A stretch of DNA of 64,000 nt from Diploscapter coronatus (taxonomy: Eukaryota > Nematoda > Chromadorea > Rhabditida > Rhabditidae). Under the pieces are notes generated by a model. The model made no database searches. It was not told where the DNA came from and saw only the letters and a list, made by a program, of their open reading frames with translations. Numbering within the stretch: position 1 is the first letter of the stretch; each line of letters begins with the position of its first letter. Of this stretch, positions 47,917-59,189 are shown one piece after another. The stretch covers positions 38,331,249 through 38,395,248 of the forward strand of contig OZ038423.1 in NCBI GenBank assembly GCA_964036155.1, in the 5' to 3' direction. The translations under genes and the position numbers were made by a program.

Positions 47917-49000
47917 ATGAACAACACGACAAACGGAGTGATGAAAAACGGAGCCGAAAATTTGTGCAGGATCTTGGAAAACGCAAAATGTAAGCATAGA
48001 AAATCGAAAAAGTGGCATTTTTAGCAAAACATAAGCCATGCGGGTTCTTTGTTTACCTAGTGTAGAAAGAGGCCGAGTTTTCTATTTCGCAATGTTGTTC
48101 CCTCCAATTTGCCCAAACTCAAAATCGGATCAAAAACCGGTTTTCCTGCTGGAAAATGACGCAATTTCCGAAATTGAGTAATTTTTAATTATTTTTAAAA
48201 AGATATTTTTAGTGAACCCCGAAAATGTGAAGCGAGACGATTACATTTCTTGGGAAGAGTATTTTATGGCCGTTACCATCGCTACATCACATCGGAGTAA
48301 AGACCCAGCTACGCAGGTACCAAAAAGTTACCGTTTTACTAAAGGTTATCAAAAATTACTTTCCAGGTCGGATGTGTTTTGGTGAACGAGGACAACCATA
48401 TTGTGGGCGCTGGGTACAATGGTAAGAATGTGAAAGACCCAAAAACTAACCGCTACCGTCTGCAGGATTCCCAAACGGTATTTCGGACGACGAGTACCCG
48501 TGGGGCAAGCAATCGGAAAACCCGCTCGAGACCAAATACACCTACGTGGTCCACGCCGAAATGAACGCGATCATGAACGCCACCGCGAGGTACCATTTCA
48601 GTTACCATTTGCCAAGTTTAATACCATTTTTAACACTTAGTAAAAATCTTTATTTTAGACAGCTTAAAAATTGCCGACTCTACACCACTCGGTTCCCCTG
48701 CAACGAGTGCGCTAAACTCGTAATACAGGTTATTTTTACAATTTCTTTAGGCTTCAAAATTTCTTGATAACCCATAAAAAATTCCATAAGCAATATCCAA
48801 ATTGGAGTACTGTTTTAAAAATAAAGAAAATGCCAAAAAATCCAAAATTACAAATTCAGGCCCGTATCGGTGAAATCATCTATCTCGACGATAAAGAAGA
48901 GCAATGGCAATCCCAAGCCGCCCGCAAAATGTTCAACACCGCGCGCATCCCCACCAGAAAATATCAGAAAACGGGCAGGAAAATCGTTATCGAACTTTAA
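47917..49000 (+). CDS. dctd: dCMP deaminase
   Basis: Exons 47917-47989, 48213-48316, 48367-48421, 48466-48589, 48659-48728 and 48860-49000 encode 188 aa, close to the family size. The enzyme deaminates dCMP to dUMP, the substrate of thymidylate synthase. The zinc site is complete: HAEMN with H107 and catalytic E109, and PCNEC with C133 and C136. [21 protein letters not shown] matches the nucleotide-binding start of the fold, and [14 protein letters not shown] and [13 protein letters not shown] are typical of eukaryotic dCMP deaminases. The first exon gives a short extension without family match. The ATG follows a TTTCAG acceptor by 26 nt. The AATAAA at 49220-49225 lies 220 nt past the stop. 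It is convergent with atg-5. Confidence 0.95.
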
Positions 49001-49768
49001 TTAATTTTTTTTAAAATTCTACCCTCCTGAGATTACTTTTCGAAGATATTTAATGAGCATATTTCTTCAATTCTTGCAATTCTACCTCTGAGATTACTTT
49101 TCGAAAATGTTTTCTAGGCATATTTTAAAATTTGGATTTTTTCGAAAATCAATTGTTCTATTAAGTTATGCGAACTGCTCTTTCCAAGAAAGCTGTGAAG
49201 TTAGTGTTTTCAAATCGATAATAAATTTTTAAATCATAAAATTTTATATAAAATGAAAAATCAATAGTAGGATAAGGATAAATTTGCGAAGTTGTTAAGA
49301 TCTGAAAACTGAGATTTTGCGGTTACTAAGGTTACAGGAGCCAAAAGAAAAATATCTACCCTTCTGTGTTGAGAGAAAAGAATGTCTGGGTTCACATTAA
49401 CTTAGACTGTATATCATCGTCATAACATATCACAATTTTCAAGCGAGTTACCTAGGTGATCTAGCAGGAACTTTTCCTGTTTTATCGAATTACATAAATT
49501 ATAGAACTCTCGAGTTATGAAAGACTTCGAGCACGGTCATTATCTTAGCAGGTGGAAAGTGGAGTTTAGAAATAATTTTACGCTGTAAGGTTACTGTAAT
49601 TAACAAAAATTCAGAGGAAAAGATACAGAAATTTGTTTCCTTATAATTTAATTTTTGACTTGGCTAACTCAACAATATTTAGACCCGTTTTTCGGAAAAT
49701 TAATCTTTAACTCGAACACTTTTTTCAAAGATATGAGTTGGGAGAAAGGTACTCAAATTTGAATTCTC
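49001..49768. other. Convergent intergenic region, dCMP deaminase to atg-5
   Basis: Shared 3' flank of two convergent genes. It contains a degenerate direct repeat, CTGAGATTACTTTTCGAAGA at about 49028 and CTGAGATTACTTTTCGAAAA at about 49089, each followed by a similar GCATATTT tract. AATAAA for the deaminase is at 49220-49225. No gene is seen. Confidence 0.5.
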
Positions 49769-51605
49769 CTAGCCCTTGGGAGTAGCGATGACGTGGACGA
49801 AATTATCCGGGTAGCTCAAATTTTTCGCCAAATAGACTAGCGGCGTGTTTAGCGGAACGGGAATACCATGGCAGACGAAATCATGACTGGCTTCTACATC
49901 ATTTTGACCGATCAAATTCGGAGCCAATCTCAAAATCGTATCCGAGAAAACCAACTGCTTGCCATCGTCGTACGGCGGAATGGCCTTCTGGATTTTTTAA
50001 ATTTCGATTTTAACCCCATAATTCTAGTCTATTTTTTGTATTTTTAAAAGTATCATAGAAAAAAGAAATGACATTGTCAATGATTCCTTTTCATTTTTAA
50101 CCTCTAGTAATCCATTTTTTAAGATTACGGTTTTTTAATTCATTCTGAGATTAAGCCACCTGTCTGAAGGATGGTTCTCCAACAACGTAGAGTCGAATGG
50201 GGATGTGGAAAAAGGGCGCGGTAGGAGAGCATTCCATCAACGGTTTGATCACCGCCCAAAGACCGTCAAAGTTATCTGCGATTTTTTATTTTTTAAATTT
50301 ATTTTATTTTTCAGAAAAGTCGAATCAAATCTAATCCTTTTCTTTTTTTGAAAGAAAAAAATTACAAGGAAAAGACCCCGGAAACTAACACTTTTCCTAA
50401 AGTTTCCCCAACTCACATTGCGAGACAGCCTTCCATAGCTGGACGTGCTGCTCGGCCTTCATCGAGTTGATCACCTCACCCTTGTGCTTCAGGTAGTCCG
50501 CCTCTTTTACCGCCTCAAGTTTGAAAATTCAATTTGAAGGTCAGACTTGAATCTTAGTCTCAAAATAAGATCAATTTCGAGCTAAAATTATAATTTCAAA
50601 TAAACAATTCTACTTTAAGTTCGGAGTTAAAAATGACTTTATTTTGAACTAAATAAATTCCCACCTGCATGAACATGCGCTCCATAACGTCCTTGCTGAC
50701 GTTGTGGCACTCGGGTGGACGGGACGAAGTTCTGCAAAAAATTTAAATTCAAGTTTGGAACCTTGTTTTTTTTAATTTTGGTAAGTTGCAACGTTTTTTA
50801 AACCATTACATTTCAAAGTCCCCGATTTCGTGTAAAAATAAAAGAATAGCTTTCAAAAAGTCGATCATTTTTTATAGGTTTCAAGAATTCCTTATATAAA
50901 GAGTTGAACAATTCAAAATGTTCATAAGAATTTTCAAATAGAAAGAAGTCGAAAATTCAAAGATAAACTCCATGTTCTCTAAATTTCTATTTTTTTCAAA
51001 TTAAACTAAAAACAATTTTTAAAAATCTAAATACCTGACATTGACGGTCCAGACCTGCGCGTTTTTGGGCTTGTGCATATCGAAAAGCACTCCAATTGGG
51101 TAGTACGTCTTCAGCGGCACGGAGTTGTACTCCAGCCAGGCAGCTTCAGCGTCTATCTCCACCAACTCACCACCGGACGTCTGGGAGAAGTAACGGAGCA
51201 CCTGGAATTAAAAAAAATATTTATTTAATGTTATTTAAATATTTTTTCAGAATATTACAAGTTGAAAGAAATAGATGTTTTGCTATTTTTAATTTTATAT
51301 AATTCCATAAAATACACTATTTTCTATAGAAAATTTGATCTATTTCAAGACTTGTTGAAACTTATCCAGATAAGTTTCGAAATTTTATTTTTCTAACCTT
51401 TGGAATATGAAGGCACAGATAGGAGGCCCGAGGTAGCATTGAGTAGTAGGGAGTCTGAAATAATCTTGTTTAATTTTTAAATTGTATTTTTTTAAATAAA
51501 ATTTTTATTTTCATCTTTTGATACCTGATTTTCCGAAGCGCCGTCCAGATTGAACTCGATCGGTACATGCGACTCCCACACCTTCCTGTACACCTCGTAG
51601 TCCAT
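49769..51605 (-). CDS. atg-5: Autophagy protein ATG5
   Basis: Exons 51525-51605, 51398-51454, 51035-51201, 50665-50731, 50417-50513, 50160-50275 and 49769-49987 encode 267 aa (human ATG5 is 275). ATG5 is conjugated to ATG12 and, with ATG16, acts as the E3-like enzyme that lipidates ATG8/LC3 at the phagophore. Family landmarks are VYRKVWESHVPIEF at the start, PYYSMLPRASYLCLHIPK, WLEYNSVPLKTYYPIGVLFD, and KEADYLKHKGEVINSM with Lys133, aligned with the ATG12 acceptor lysine (K130 in human). The C-terminal YLAKNLSYPDNFVHV also matches. The ATG follows a TTCCAG acceptor by 11 nt, compatible with trans-splicing. The upstream co-oriented gene ends about 460 bp away, so an operon is possible. Confidence 0.96.
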
Positions 51606-52074
51606 TTCGACGAGGGCTGGAAATTAAAAAGTTATCCATTTTTAAACTCCTGCCCCTGAAAACCAAAATTTCAGGTATCTTATGGCTTAAAAACCAAGTA
51701 AAAATATGAAGAAAAAAAATGAGCAAATTTCTCAAAATAGTTTAATTTAATAAAAACCAACAACAACAAATATACTAAAGAAAGTCGCTAAATACCCAGC
51801 TTTGAAGAAAAATAACAAGAAAGTACCCATAATACAAAGTCGACTCCTAACAGTAGTCAGAGAAAATGAATCAAAAATAGTATTTAAAAATTGAGCAAGA
51901 TTTTTTCTGAAAAATGGAAAAAAATAGTAAAATTTGCTAGCCGAAAAGGTGGTTTTCGAACCGTTGAAAATAAGAAAGATAAAATTTTATAAGAAAGTTT
52001 GAAATTTTCGAAAAAGAAACATTTGGAAAATCCTAGCTTTGACCCGTCCGTTTAAATTAACCGAATTTTGCGAC

Positions 52075-55000
52075 TCAAATTTCGTTGCCCAGAATTGCGC
52101 CGACGAAATCGTCAGCCTCGCCGCCGAAAAAGTCCTCGAAATTGTACGAATCCTGAAAATTCTGACATTTTCATTTTTTTGGGTTCACTGTAGTTCCCAT
52201 TCTTTTTCGGAAAATAGCATGAGAAAAGAAGAAAAGAGTGGAGGAACTACAAGGGGCTTTTTTGCTATTATTGTTTGATACCTACCCCATTCTGGGGTCT
52301 CTGGGAGGCTTGCTGATTTGCCTGAGAGCTTGTCGGCTGGTAGGGCTGAATCTGCGCGGTCTGGGCCTGAACCATTGGGTGAAGGGACCCGGTCATCGTG
52401 TATGGGCCGGAGTCGAGGGGCTGCAATTTAAACATTTCTTATTCATTTTCAACAAAATGTCGGTTTCAAAATTTCTAGAAATATCTTTTGCAAAATTCTG
52501 AAGTGTTCAGTCCATTTGTTCCATTTTAGATATAATAACTCAAAAAAATAACAATTTTAGCCATCAAATAAATCAAAATTCTCTTTCAAAATGTTAAAAT
52601 TGTGTTATTTTTTTGTTCATTTTAAAAATTTTACCCTATCCTCGTGAACCGCCTGAACAGTTTCAGCGGTGGGTACATTCGAGTAGGCGGCCGGTGTCTG
52701 GCTGACAATTCCGGGATAGCTCACCGAGGTGACTGGCCCGATCGGCTGATGGAATTCCTGGAATTGGATTTTATTGTTTGTTTGTGGTTTTTTTTTCAAA
52801 TTTACAATATTACTCTCAGAATTATTACAAATTTATCTCAACATTACGCCTAACCTCTGAACTATGTTTTAGTCCAGATTTAAATTAAATTTTAAAATCT
52901 ATTTTAACCTCAAAATTGAAATTTTCTCTCGGATTTTATCGACTTTGAATCGGAGAATTTCATTCATTTTAAGTCAGAAAATGGTTCATTTTACCTCAAA
53001 ATTCTAATTCCAAGCTTCAAATTAAAAATTTCTAAATTCCCGTGTACCTGATTGATGACTGGAGCATTGAGATCGCTGGCGAACGGGTCCACGAAAGCGT
53101 CTTGGGCAGCCGACCCGGAAAACTCCAAATCGATGGGCTGATAGAAGTTGAAGGGATCCCCGAAGTGATCCGCCTGGTCTGCAGAGAGAGGATCGGGAGG
53201 ATTCGGCACCAGTTCCGGAACGGAAACAGGCACTTGAGGAGGTCTGAGCTGGAAGGCCTGAGTCTGGGCTTGAATCTGAGCGGGAGAAGGAGAGTTGGTC
53301 TGAGTCGCCTTCAGGAATTCAGCCTTCTGAAATTTGTGTTGTTTTTTAAACCAATTAGAAAATTCTCAAGACTTTCACAAAAATAAAGAAGTGTGATTTT
53401 CTGAAAATAAACCAAATTTCCAAAAACCAACCTTCTTCTCGATCATTCGCCTGACGGTGGAGATATGCCTTTCGGAGATGGGTTTGGAGGTAGGGTTCTC
53501 GTTCGCCAGCCGATTCGCCTCCTCTTCGGCAGCCTGAATTCTTTTTAAGTTTATTTTTCCTTGATTTTAAAATCGAACCTTCTGACTGAGTGCCAGCTCC
53601 TTCTCGATCTGCTGGCGTTCCTCGTTGAGTTTGGCTTGCTGTAAGATTGAAATTTATTTTAATTTACTCGAAAATGTGTTGACATCACCATTATTTTAAT
53701 TTTCTTACCGAAAAACGAATTTGAATTGTTTTTCCAGAATATGTCATACTTACCAAATCTCGAATTTTCTGGATTCGAGAATTTCCCGGATTTTCTTGAT
53801 CACTCTGACTTACCACCATCATTTCGTTATACTTGTTGGAGAGGCGATTCTGCACGTGGCCCTTCATGTTGGTCGGTGTGGTCGCCGTGCGCTCCACGCC
53901 AATCGCGTTGAACACCTCGCGAGCGTCCTGGGCCTGCAACTTACTTCATTTCTCATAAGCTTCAAAGAAATGCATAATTTCTAAGAGATTTCCTCATGTT
54001 AGGAAATCTATAGCTAGCTAAGTTTTTCTATCAGTTAAAAAAAATCATCTTTAAGGAAATGTTTTTTTCCGTTCGTTAAGAAGTCCATCATTCGATCAAT
54101 TAAAATCTAAGTTTCAAGAAGAACCTTATATTTTTCATTTTCAAAAACCCAAAGATATGTGCATTCACCGTTTTTAGTGATTTTTGGAGTTTGAGACATA
54201 TCTTATTCAAAGCATTTTAAAGTACACCCCATGCTCTATTTCCAGAAATTTATAAAATATAAACTCCTTTCTACTCACATTCCTGATCTTGTTAGTCAGT
54301 TGCAGAATAGCCATGAGGCCGGGTCTGCTCTTCTCCTCGAACTTCTTCTTGACTTTATTGTAGTCGACTTTGCACACCCGCTCTCTGTACAGATTGTTGA
54401 ATTCGTCCACGCGAGGCGAGGCCGTTTTCCTGAAAATTTAATTTTTTTCCCAAATTCCTAGATTCCCGTTTTTATTCAAAAGAAAATATTCATAAGAAAA
54501 AACACATTTTATAAATTATCCCACCCTTGTAGAGGAGTTTCCTCGTTCATTTGAAAGAAAATTACCCCCACCTCTGTTTGAAGTTGGATTCGACGAGCTT
54601 GTTGTAGATAGCACCCATTGCCTCGTTGGCCCCGACGGCCTCCTCGCTCAGACCCTGCTTGTGGAATTTCGCGTAGATGTCGCCCACCGTATCCCTTGCA
54701 AACGCATTATTCGGCTGGCTGTATCTGAACAGTGGGCATCTTATCTTTTGGTTCGGAATAGTATTTTTCGAGAAAAATCCATTTTTTAGCTGTTGTTTCT
54801 TAAAGTCGTTAGTATTTTTTATTTTAAAATTTGATGTTTAATCTTTCTTTCGTTGTTCCCCATATCAGTTAATATTATTTGGTTTTGAGAAACATATATA
54901 TATATATATATATTTTTTTTTTTTAATTTTCGTTTTTAAATCATACCTACACTTTTTCTTTAAAAAATCTTTCAACGTTCTTTCTCTTAAGTTTCTTTTT

Positions 55001-57055
55001 AATTTACAACAAAAAATATTCTCTCACCTAATCGACGAACTCGGCCTCAATCTCTCCATGTTTTTCCTTTTCGCAGGAAGCTGCTGAGTGATGGTGCGCA
55101 CCGGGGCGTAGCTGTTTCTCGACGATCTGCCATCTGAAAATTTGAATTTTAAAATTCTCACTTTTGCAACCCTAATAGATTTGGTAGCTTTCTAAATTTT
55201 TGCCGCAAATCTCAGAATGATCAAATCTAATTTTTCTATCTATACATTTTTGTCTTTAATTTAATCTTTCTTTTTAAAAAGGCTAATCTCGAAAGACAAA
55301 GAAGAGAAATGTTCTATAGAAACGTAATTTTTTCAATCTTTTCCAAACCCACCCGAAATTTCGCTTTCCAAATCATCGGCCACAGTTCCAGAAATGGTTC
55401 CCGTGCCAACAGAAGTGGGCGTGGTCCTGTCTTCTTCCTCCTGCATCGCGGACGTGGCTCCCGAAATGACAGACTCAGGAGTGACCGAATGCTGGAAGTT
55501 TTTCATTTTTTTTGTTCTTCGAACATCATAAAATTTAAGAATTTGTCCAATTGCAAACGTTTCTTTTAAGATTCGCATTCTTTCTATAGAAACTTTGAAA
55601 CTTATCCAAATCATTTTCACAAATTCAGAATGATCTTTTCTTAAAAATTTTCAAAAAATGTTAGTTTTTCATGTCAAAACGTAAGCTTTGAGATTTCTTC
55701 AAAAATTCAAAAATCGATATTTTAATTTTTTGTCTTGTTTTATTTCTCACCTCAAGCTCAAGGGCGATCCTCTTTCTGGGCGGCTCGGGAGTGTCGATCT
55801 GGAATATCAGATTTATGATATTAAAATCATTTCTTTTCAGCTAAACAATCTTTCTTTATTTTCGATCTCATTTCAGACTTGCAAGTTTTTCGAAGCGCAT
55901 TATGCCTTTATTCGATGAATTCTTCCCGACAGTCTTGAATTACTATCATCTTCCACCACGCACCTTAGAGATGATGAATGGTCTTTGCAGTTGTTTTCTT
56001 GCATCGTCTGACTTTATATTTATGAGTTTATAAAATTGAGTACCTGGAATCGGTCATTCGAGTTGATCGAGAGCTCGTCGCTGCCGCCCGTCGATGCGAC
56101 CTCAGAATCCGCGGTCGACGCGACGTCATCCGCCAACAGATTCGCCGGAACCACGCCAGGCGGAGCGTAGAACACACCGCGAAACACCGAAGGGTAGAGG
56201 TGCCTGAAATTTGGGTAATTAAGTCGACTAATTAGAGTAATTAAATCGTTAATTGGAGTACTACGTATTTCTACTGGGGTAATTATCTTTGGGTATTCGC
56301 GACCAGAATCAGGTATTTTGACTTGATTTCGCTTGTTTTTTGAAACTTACTAACGCTTCTATCTTAGAAGGTCATTGAAGGCTAATCAAACGCGTTCAAT
56401 ATGCGACTTCCTTGAAACATGTATTCATTAATTTGCAAATTTAAAGCTTCATAGGATCGATTTGATCATATTCAGTTCCTTGAAGCCTATTGTCTACTAT
56501 TTTAGGTCACTAGGTCACTGAGAGCTATTCCAAAGTTCTCAAATTATACTATTTTAGAAACATTTTACAAAAAAATATTCCTCAAAGATTAGTTTTTTTT
56601 TTTTTCTTAATTTATCCCTCACCTATACTCCGGCGGCATGAGATGAATCTGGGGCGGGGGGATGTAGTTGCGCTTCTGATCCTCGGGCGTCGCCTTCACC
56701 CAGAACACCTCGGTCGGCATATCTAGCGGGAAGTCGCAAAACTGCAAATTATTTAATCGATTTTTTTTTCTCTAAAAATATGAAAACTATTGATTTTCTA
56801 TGGTAATAAAAACATTATCCTTTTGCAAATTTCTTGATCTTAATCAGTTTAACAAGTTCGACTTCAAAAGAATGCAAAAATCATAAGTAATGGACTTGTT
56901 GAAAAATAAATTTCTAAAAATACTTTTAAAAATACCTGAGTAATAGCATTGGGGCAGGCCCACAGGTAGACCCTCTGGCCGTCGTCCTCCAACTGGAATT
57001 TGTTCGCCTCCAGTCTCAGGCCGCACTTCAAACATGTCATGATTTCGAGCTCTTG
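52075..57055 (-). CDS. Unrecognised protein, zinc-ribbon-like N-terminus, Pro/Gln-rich C-terminus
   Basis: Fifteen exons in phase: 56936-57055, 56623-56741, 56044-56203, 55751-55798, 55353-55491, 55028-55133, 54572-54724, 54279-54429, 53814-53933, 53579-53638, 53432-53533, 53048-53326, 52635-52757, 52286-52420 and 52075-52152, giving 630 aa plus an unresolved N-terminus. The start has a four-cysteine pattern (CLKCG, WACPNAITQFC) like a zinc ribbon, then PPPQIHLMPPEYR. Next come an acidic, Ser/Thr-rich segment with a basic PPRKRIALELE, a conserved-looking helical part (DEFNNLYRERVCKVDYNKVK, GLMAILQLTNKI), a charged coiled-coil (EERQQIEKELALSQK), and a Pro/Gln-rich tail ending DFFGGEADDFVGAILGNEI. 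This suggests a nuclear or transcription-related protein, which is only inference. The 5' end may be an ATG at 57071-57073 or upstream exons near 58415-58483 or 57815-57889. Confidence 0.75.
54894..54913. repeat. (AT)n microsatellite
   Basis: About ten AT units in an intron of the unrecognised zinc-ribbon gene, followed by a T-rich run. Confidence 0.8.
55881..56008 (+). repeat. MITE-like element, family D copy 3
   Basis: GCAAGTTTTTCGAAGCGCAT at the left and TTTGCAGTTGTTTTCTTGCA at the right, with TTAGAGATGATGAATGG inside. It matches copies at 36107-36235 and 46433-46562. It is in an intron of the zinc-ribbon gene. Confidence 0.65.
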
Positions 57056-57117
57056 CTGAAATTTTTTTTGCATATTTTCCGACAAAACCGTCAAAAATAC
57101 CCCCTAAAATCAGCCAA

Positions 57118-57412
57118 CACACTTCCCAAAACGCGATTCGTAAGGGCGCGTACAGAGTCGGCTCGGCTCAAATGAGCAGGAAAAAATAGTATGTGAAATT
57201 GAGAGACGAAAAGACATGCCTCTTTTCGTCTCTCACTTTCGCGTGTTATTTTTTCGGCTCATATGAGCACGAGCCGACTCTGTACGCGCCCTAAAATAAA
57301 TAGTGCCATATCGAGAGAGAGAGAGAGAGAAAGAGCATGTCTTCTTAATCTCTCTCGGAAAGATGCACTATTTTGTGGAGTGATTTGCGGATAGCACGTT
57401 TTGAGAAGTCTG
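57118..57412. repeat. MITE-like element, family C, split by a nested element
   Basis: The left end CACACTTCCCAAAACGCGAT and the right end, whose complement begins CAGACTTCTCAAAACGTGCT, are the terminal arms. The core, after the insertion, contains AAATAGTGCC, a (GA)n run at 57313-57331, TGTCTTCTTAATCTCTCTC and GCACTATTTTG. It matches 14317-14445 and 31468-31597. The insertion at 57144-57291 interrupts it near the left end. Confidence 0.7.
57144..57291. repeat. Nested MITE with TAA target duplication (148 bp)
   Basis: Perfect terminal inverted repeats of at least 22 bp begin GGGCGCGTACAGAGTCGG. TAA directly flanks both sides (57141-57143 and 57292-57294), the target-site type of PIF/Harbinger elements. 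Its core, AAAATAGTATGTG with GAGAGACGAAAAGACATGC and TCTTTTCGTCTCTCAC, resembles the core of the host element although the ends differ. Confidence 0.8.
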
Positions 57413-57814
57413 TAATCAAATATTCGAAAATTCACTTGAAAGTCACTCTTTTTCATGTTTTGTTTGATGTAAAAAATCTTCAGTAAAATATCAGATTTTT
57501 ACTGATTTTGAAAAATTCAAAGAAAAAATCGGATATGAAATCTTTGCCAGGCAAAATCAGTTAGAATGGATCATGTCGTCATCATGCATAGTTGGACATT
57601 TTGGTGCAAAAGCTTGAACAAAAAATTGGTGAAAATGAAATTTTACACCAAGATGTACCAACTTTGTTGACTCACTGTATTATTCACCTCCATCTTTTTG
57701 TGAAGTTCACCCTTTGCCAGAAAATGGGCGAATATTACAAAGGGGTGAGGGTGAAAAATAAAATGCGTTAAATTTGTCGACATTCGGACATGGTGTAGCT
57801 AAGGAAGGGCCTAC

Positions 57815-57889
57815 CGTTTTAGACTGAATAATGTCAAAAATTCGGTCGTTGAAGCGTAGCGCCTCTAGAGGGCGAGTGTTCCTAGCCAT
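57815..57889 (-). other. Candidate first exon of zinc-ribbon gene (alternative 1)
   Basis: ATG followed by 25 codons (MARNTRPLEALRFNDRIFD...) to a GTAGGC donor in phase 0, which would join the exon at 56936-57055. The DNA includes a palindrome around CGCCTCTAGAGGGCG and may be part of a repeat, so this is weak. Confidence 0.2.
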
Positions 57890-58414
57890 TTTGGGAGTAT
57901 TTTGTTCCCAAATGCTCCCACAAATGTTCCCAAGTACCAGGTAGATTGCGCTCACACACACGGAATAATTCGAATTTATCAACGAGATAAATAGGAATTA
58001 GAGGGACTAAAAATTTCAAAAAATCATCAGTTTAATGGAATATCTTGCTAAATGCTCGCCGACTATCATAATTAAGAAAATTTCAAGAGTATCAAAAATT
58101 GAATTCTTTTCCATGGTGCTCTTGAAATTTTTGGTTTAAGTCAGCTCATCGCTAGCAAGTTTCCATTTTTAAAATCATACGATCACAGCACAGTCTGGTC
58201 TTGCTGTTTGTTTTTAACCATTTTCGGAGTATAGTATCTGTTCCTTTTTTACTTTTTACGCTTCAGGCCCTTGGATTTGATCACACTTTCGATCTCTTTT
58301 CAGAAAGATCACGTTTTGATATTCATAGAAAAATGATGCTTCCTGAAAAGAGATCAATGATATTAGGATCGATCTCTTTTCTTTGAAAAGGGATTAATGT
58401 TTATTTCTACCAAC

Positions 58415-58483
58415 CTCGAGCATGTAGAGACGAGTCTGATTGATCTTGGTCTCCAGTTTGATTTTCCTCTGAGCCTCAGTCAA
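58415..58483 (-). other. Candidate upstream exon of zinc-ribbon gene (alternative 2)
   Basis: Bounded by an AATGCAG acceptor and a GTTGGT donor, phase 0 at both ends. It encodes 23 charged, helix-prone residues (LTEAQRKIKLETKINQTRLY...) that would run directly into QELEIMTCLKCG, extending a coiled-coil into the zinc ribbon. No start codon for it was found. Confidence 0.35.
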
Positions 58484-58558
58484 CTGCATTTGGAACCAAA
58501 AGAGTCGACACTAGTCAGAAAAACCTTGAGGGACCAACCCTGGATCCTGAAAATCAAG

Positions 58559-59189
58559 TTATTTTTCATAAAATTTGAAAAATTAGAATATTCAAGACCT
58601 CAAAAAATGAGGAATATTCCAACTTTCTAGAAAAATCGAAGATAAAGAAGGAAATCAAAAGAGAAAACGAATTTTCTGTGTTCAAATCGAGCAAAATTAG
58701 ATCCGGAAGATTACGAAGTGTTTTTCGAAAGTTCCAGAATAGAATTTCACCGAGAAGAACCCAGGAAATTGCCGAAAGTCGTAGCAAAAAGAGTAATTTC
58801 GAAAAGGATGGTGTTTACAGCAGAATTGGGAACAAAGAAAACGTAAATCGTGTAGGGCGAAAATCGATCAGATATGGTTGCAACGATTTGAACGTTGGTT
58901 TCATGGTTTCGAGTCGATAAAAAACGAATTTTATTCGGAATACTGTTGGGAAACTCGGGAATCTTCTTGGGGGATAGATAAATATTTAAATGAGTACTTT
59001 CCTCCCAAAATGGGTATTTTTTCTCCAAAAATCGTAAAAATAGCATTTTGGAGGAAAGTAGTTGCAGAAAAAATGAGAAAATTCAAGAAAATCAGAAATT
59101 ATATCCGTTTTGGAGCAGTGGGTCTTGAAATCCCTCCTGAGATCAGAAATTTGGAAGGACGATTTTCATCGCTTGTGAATAGAAATGTA
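58559..59189. repeat. Duplicated 630-bp segment, copy 1
   Basis: Near-identical over its length to 61142-61774, same orientation. Its right end is the minus-strand equivalent of TACATTTCTATTCACAAGCG then TGA, which corresponds to the last codons of lsm-6 (YISIHKR, stop) with only synonymous changes. The rest is the lsm-6 3' flank. No terminal inverted repeats or other lsm-6 exons accompany this copy. Confidence 0.85.

Noticed and set aside
58512..58533. 22-nt micro-exon upstream of the candidate exon at 58415-58483
   Set aside because: It can be read in phase in one frame, but the donor is weak and no exon further upstream supports it.
58678..59046. Open frames on both strands within the 630-bp duplicated segment, present in both copies
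   Set aside because: The copies are too similar for conservation to mean anything. The frames overlap the lsm-6 3' flank and have low-complexity, basic composition.
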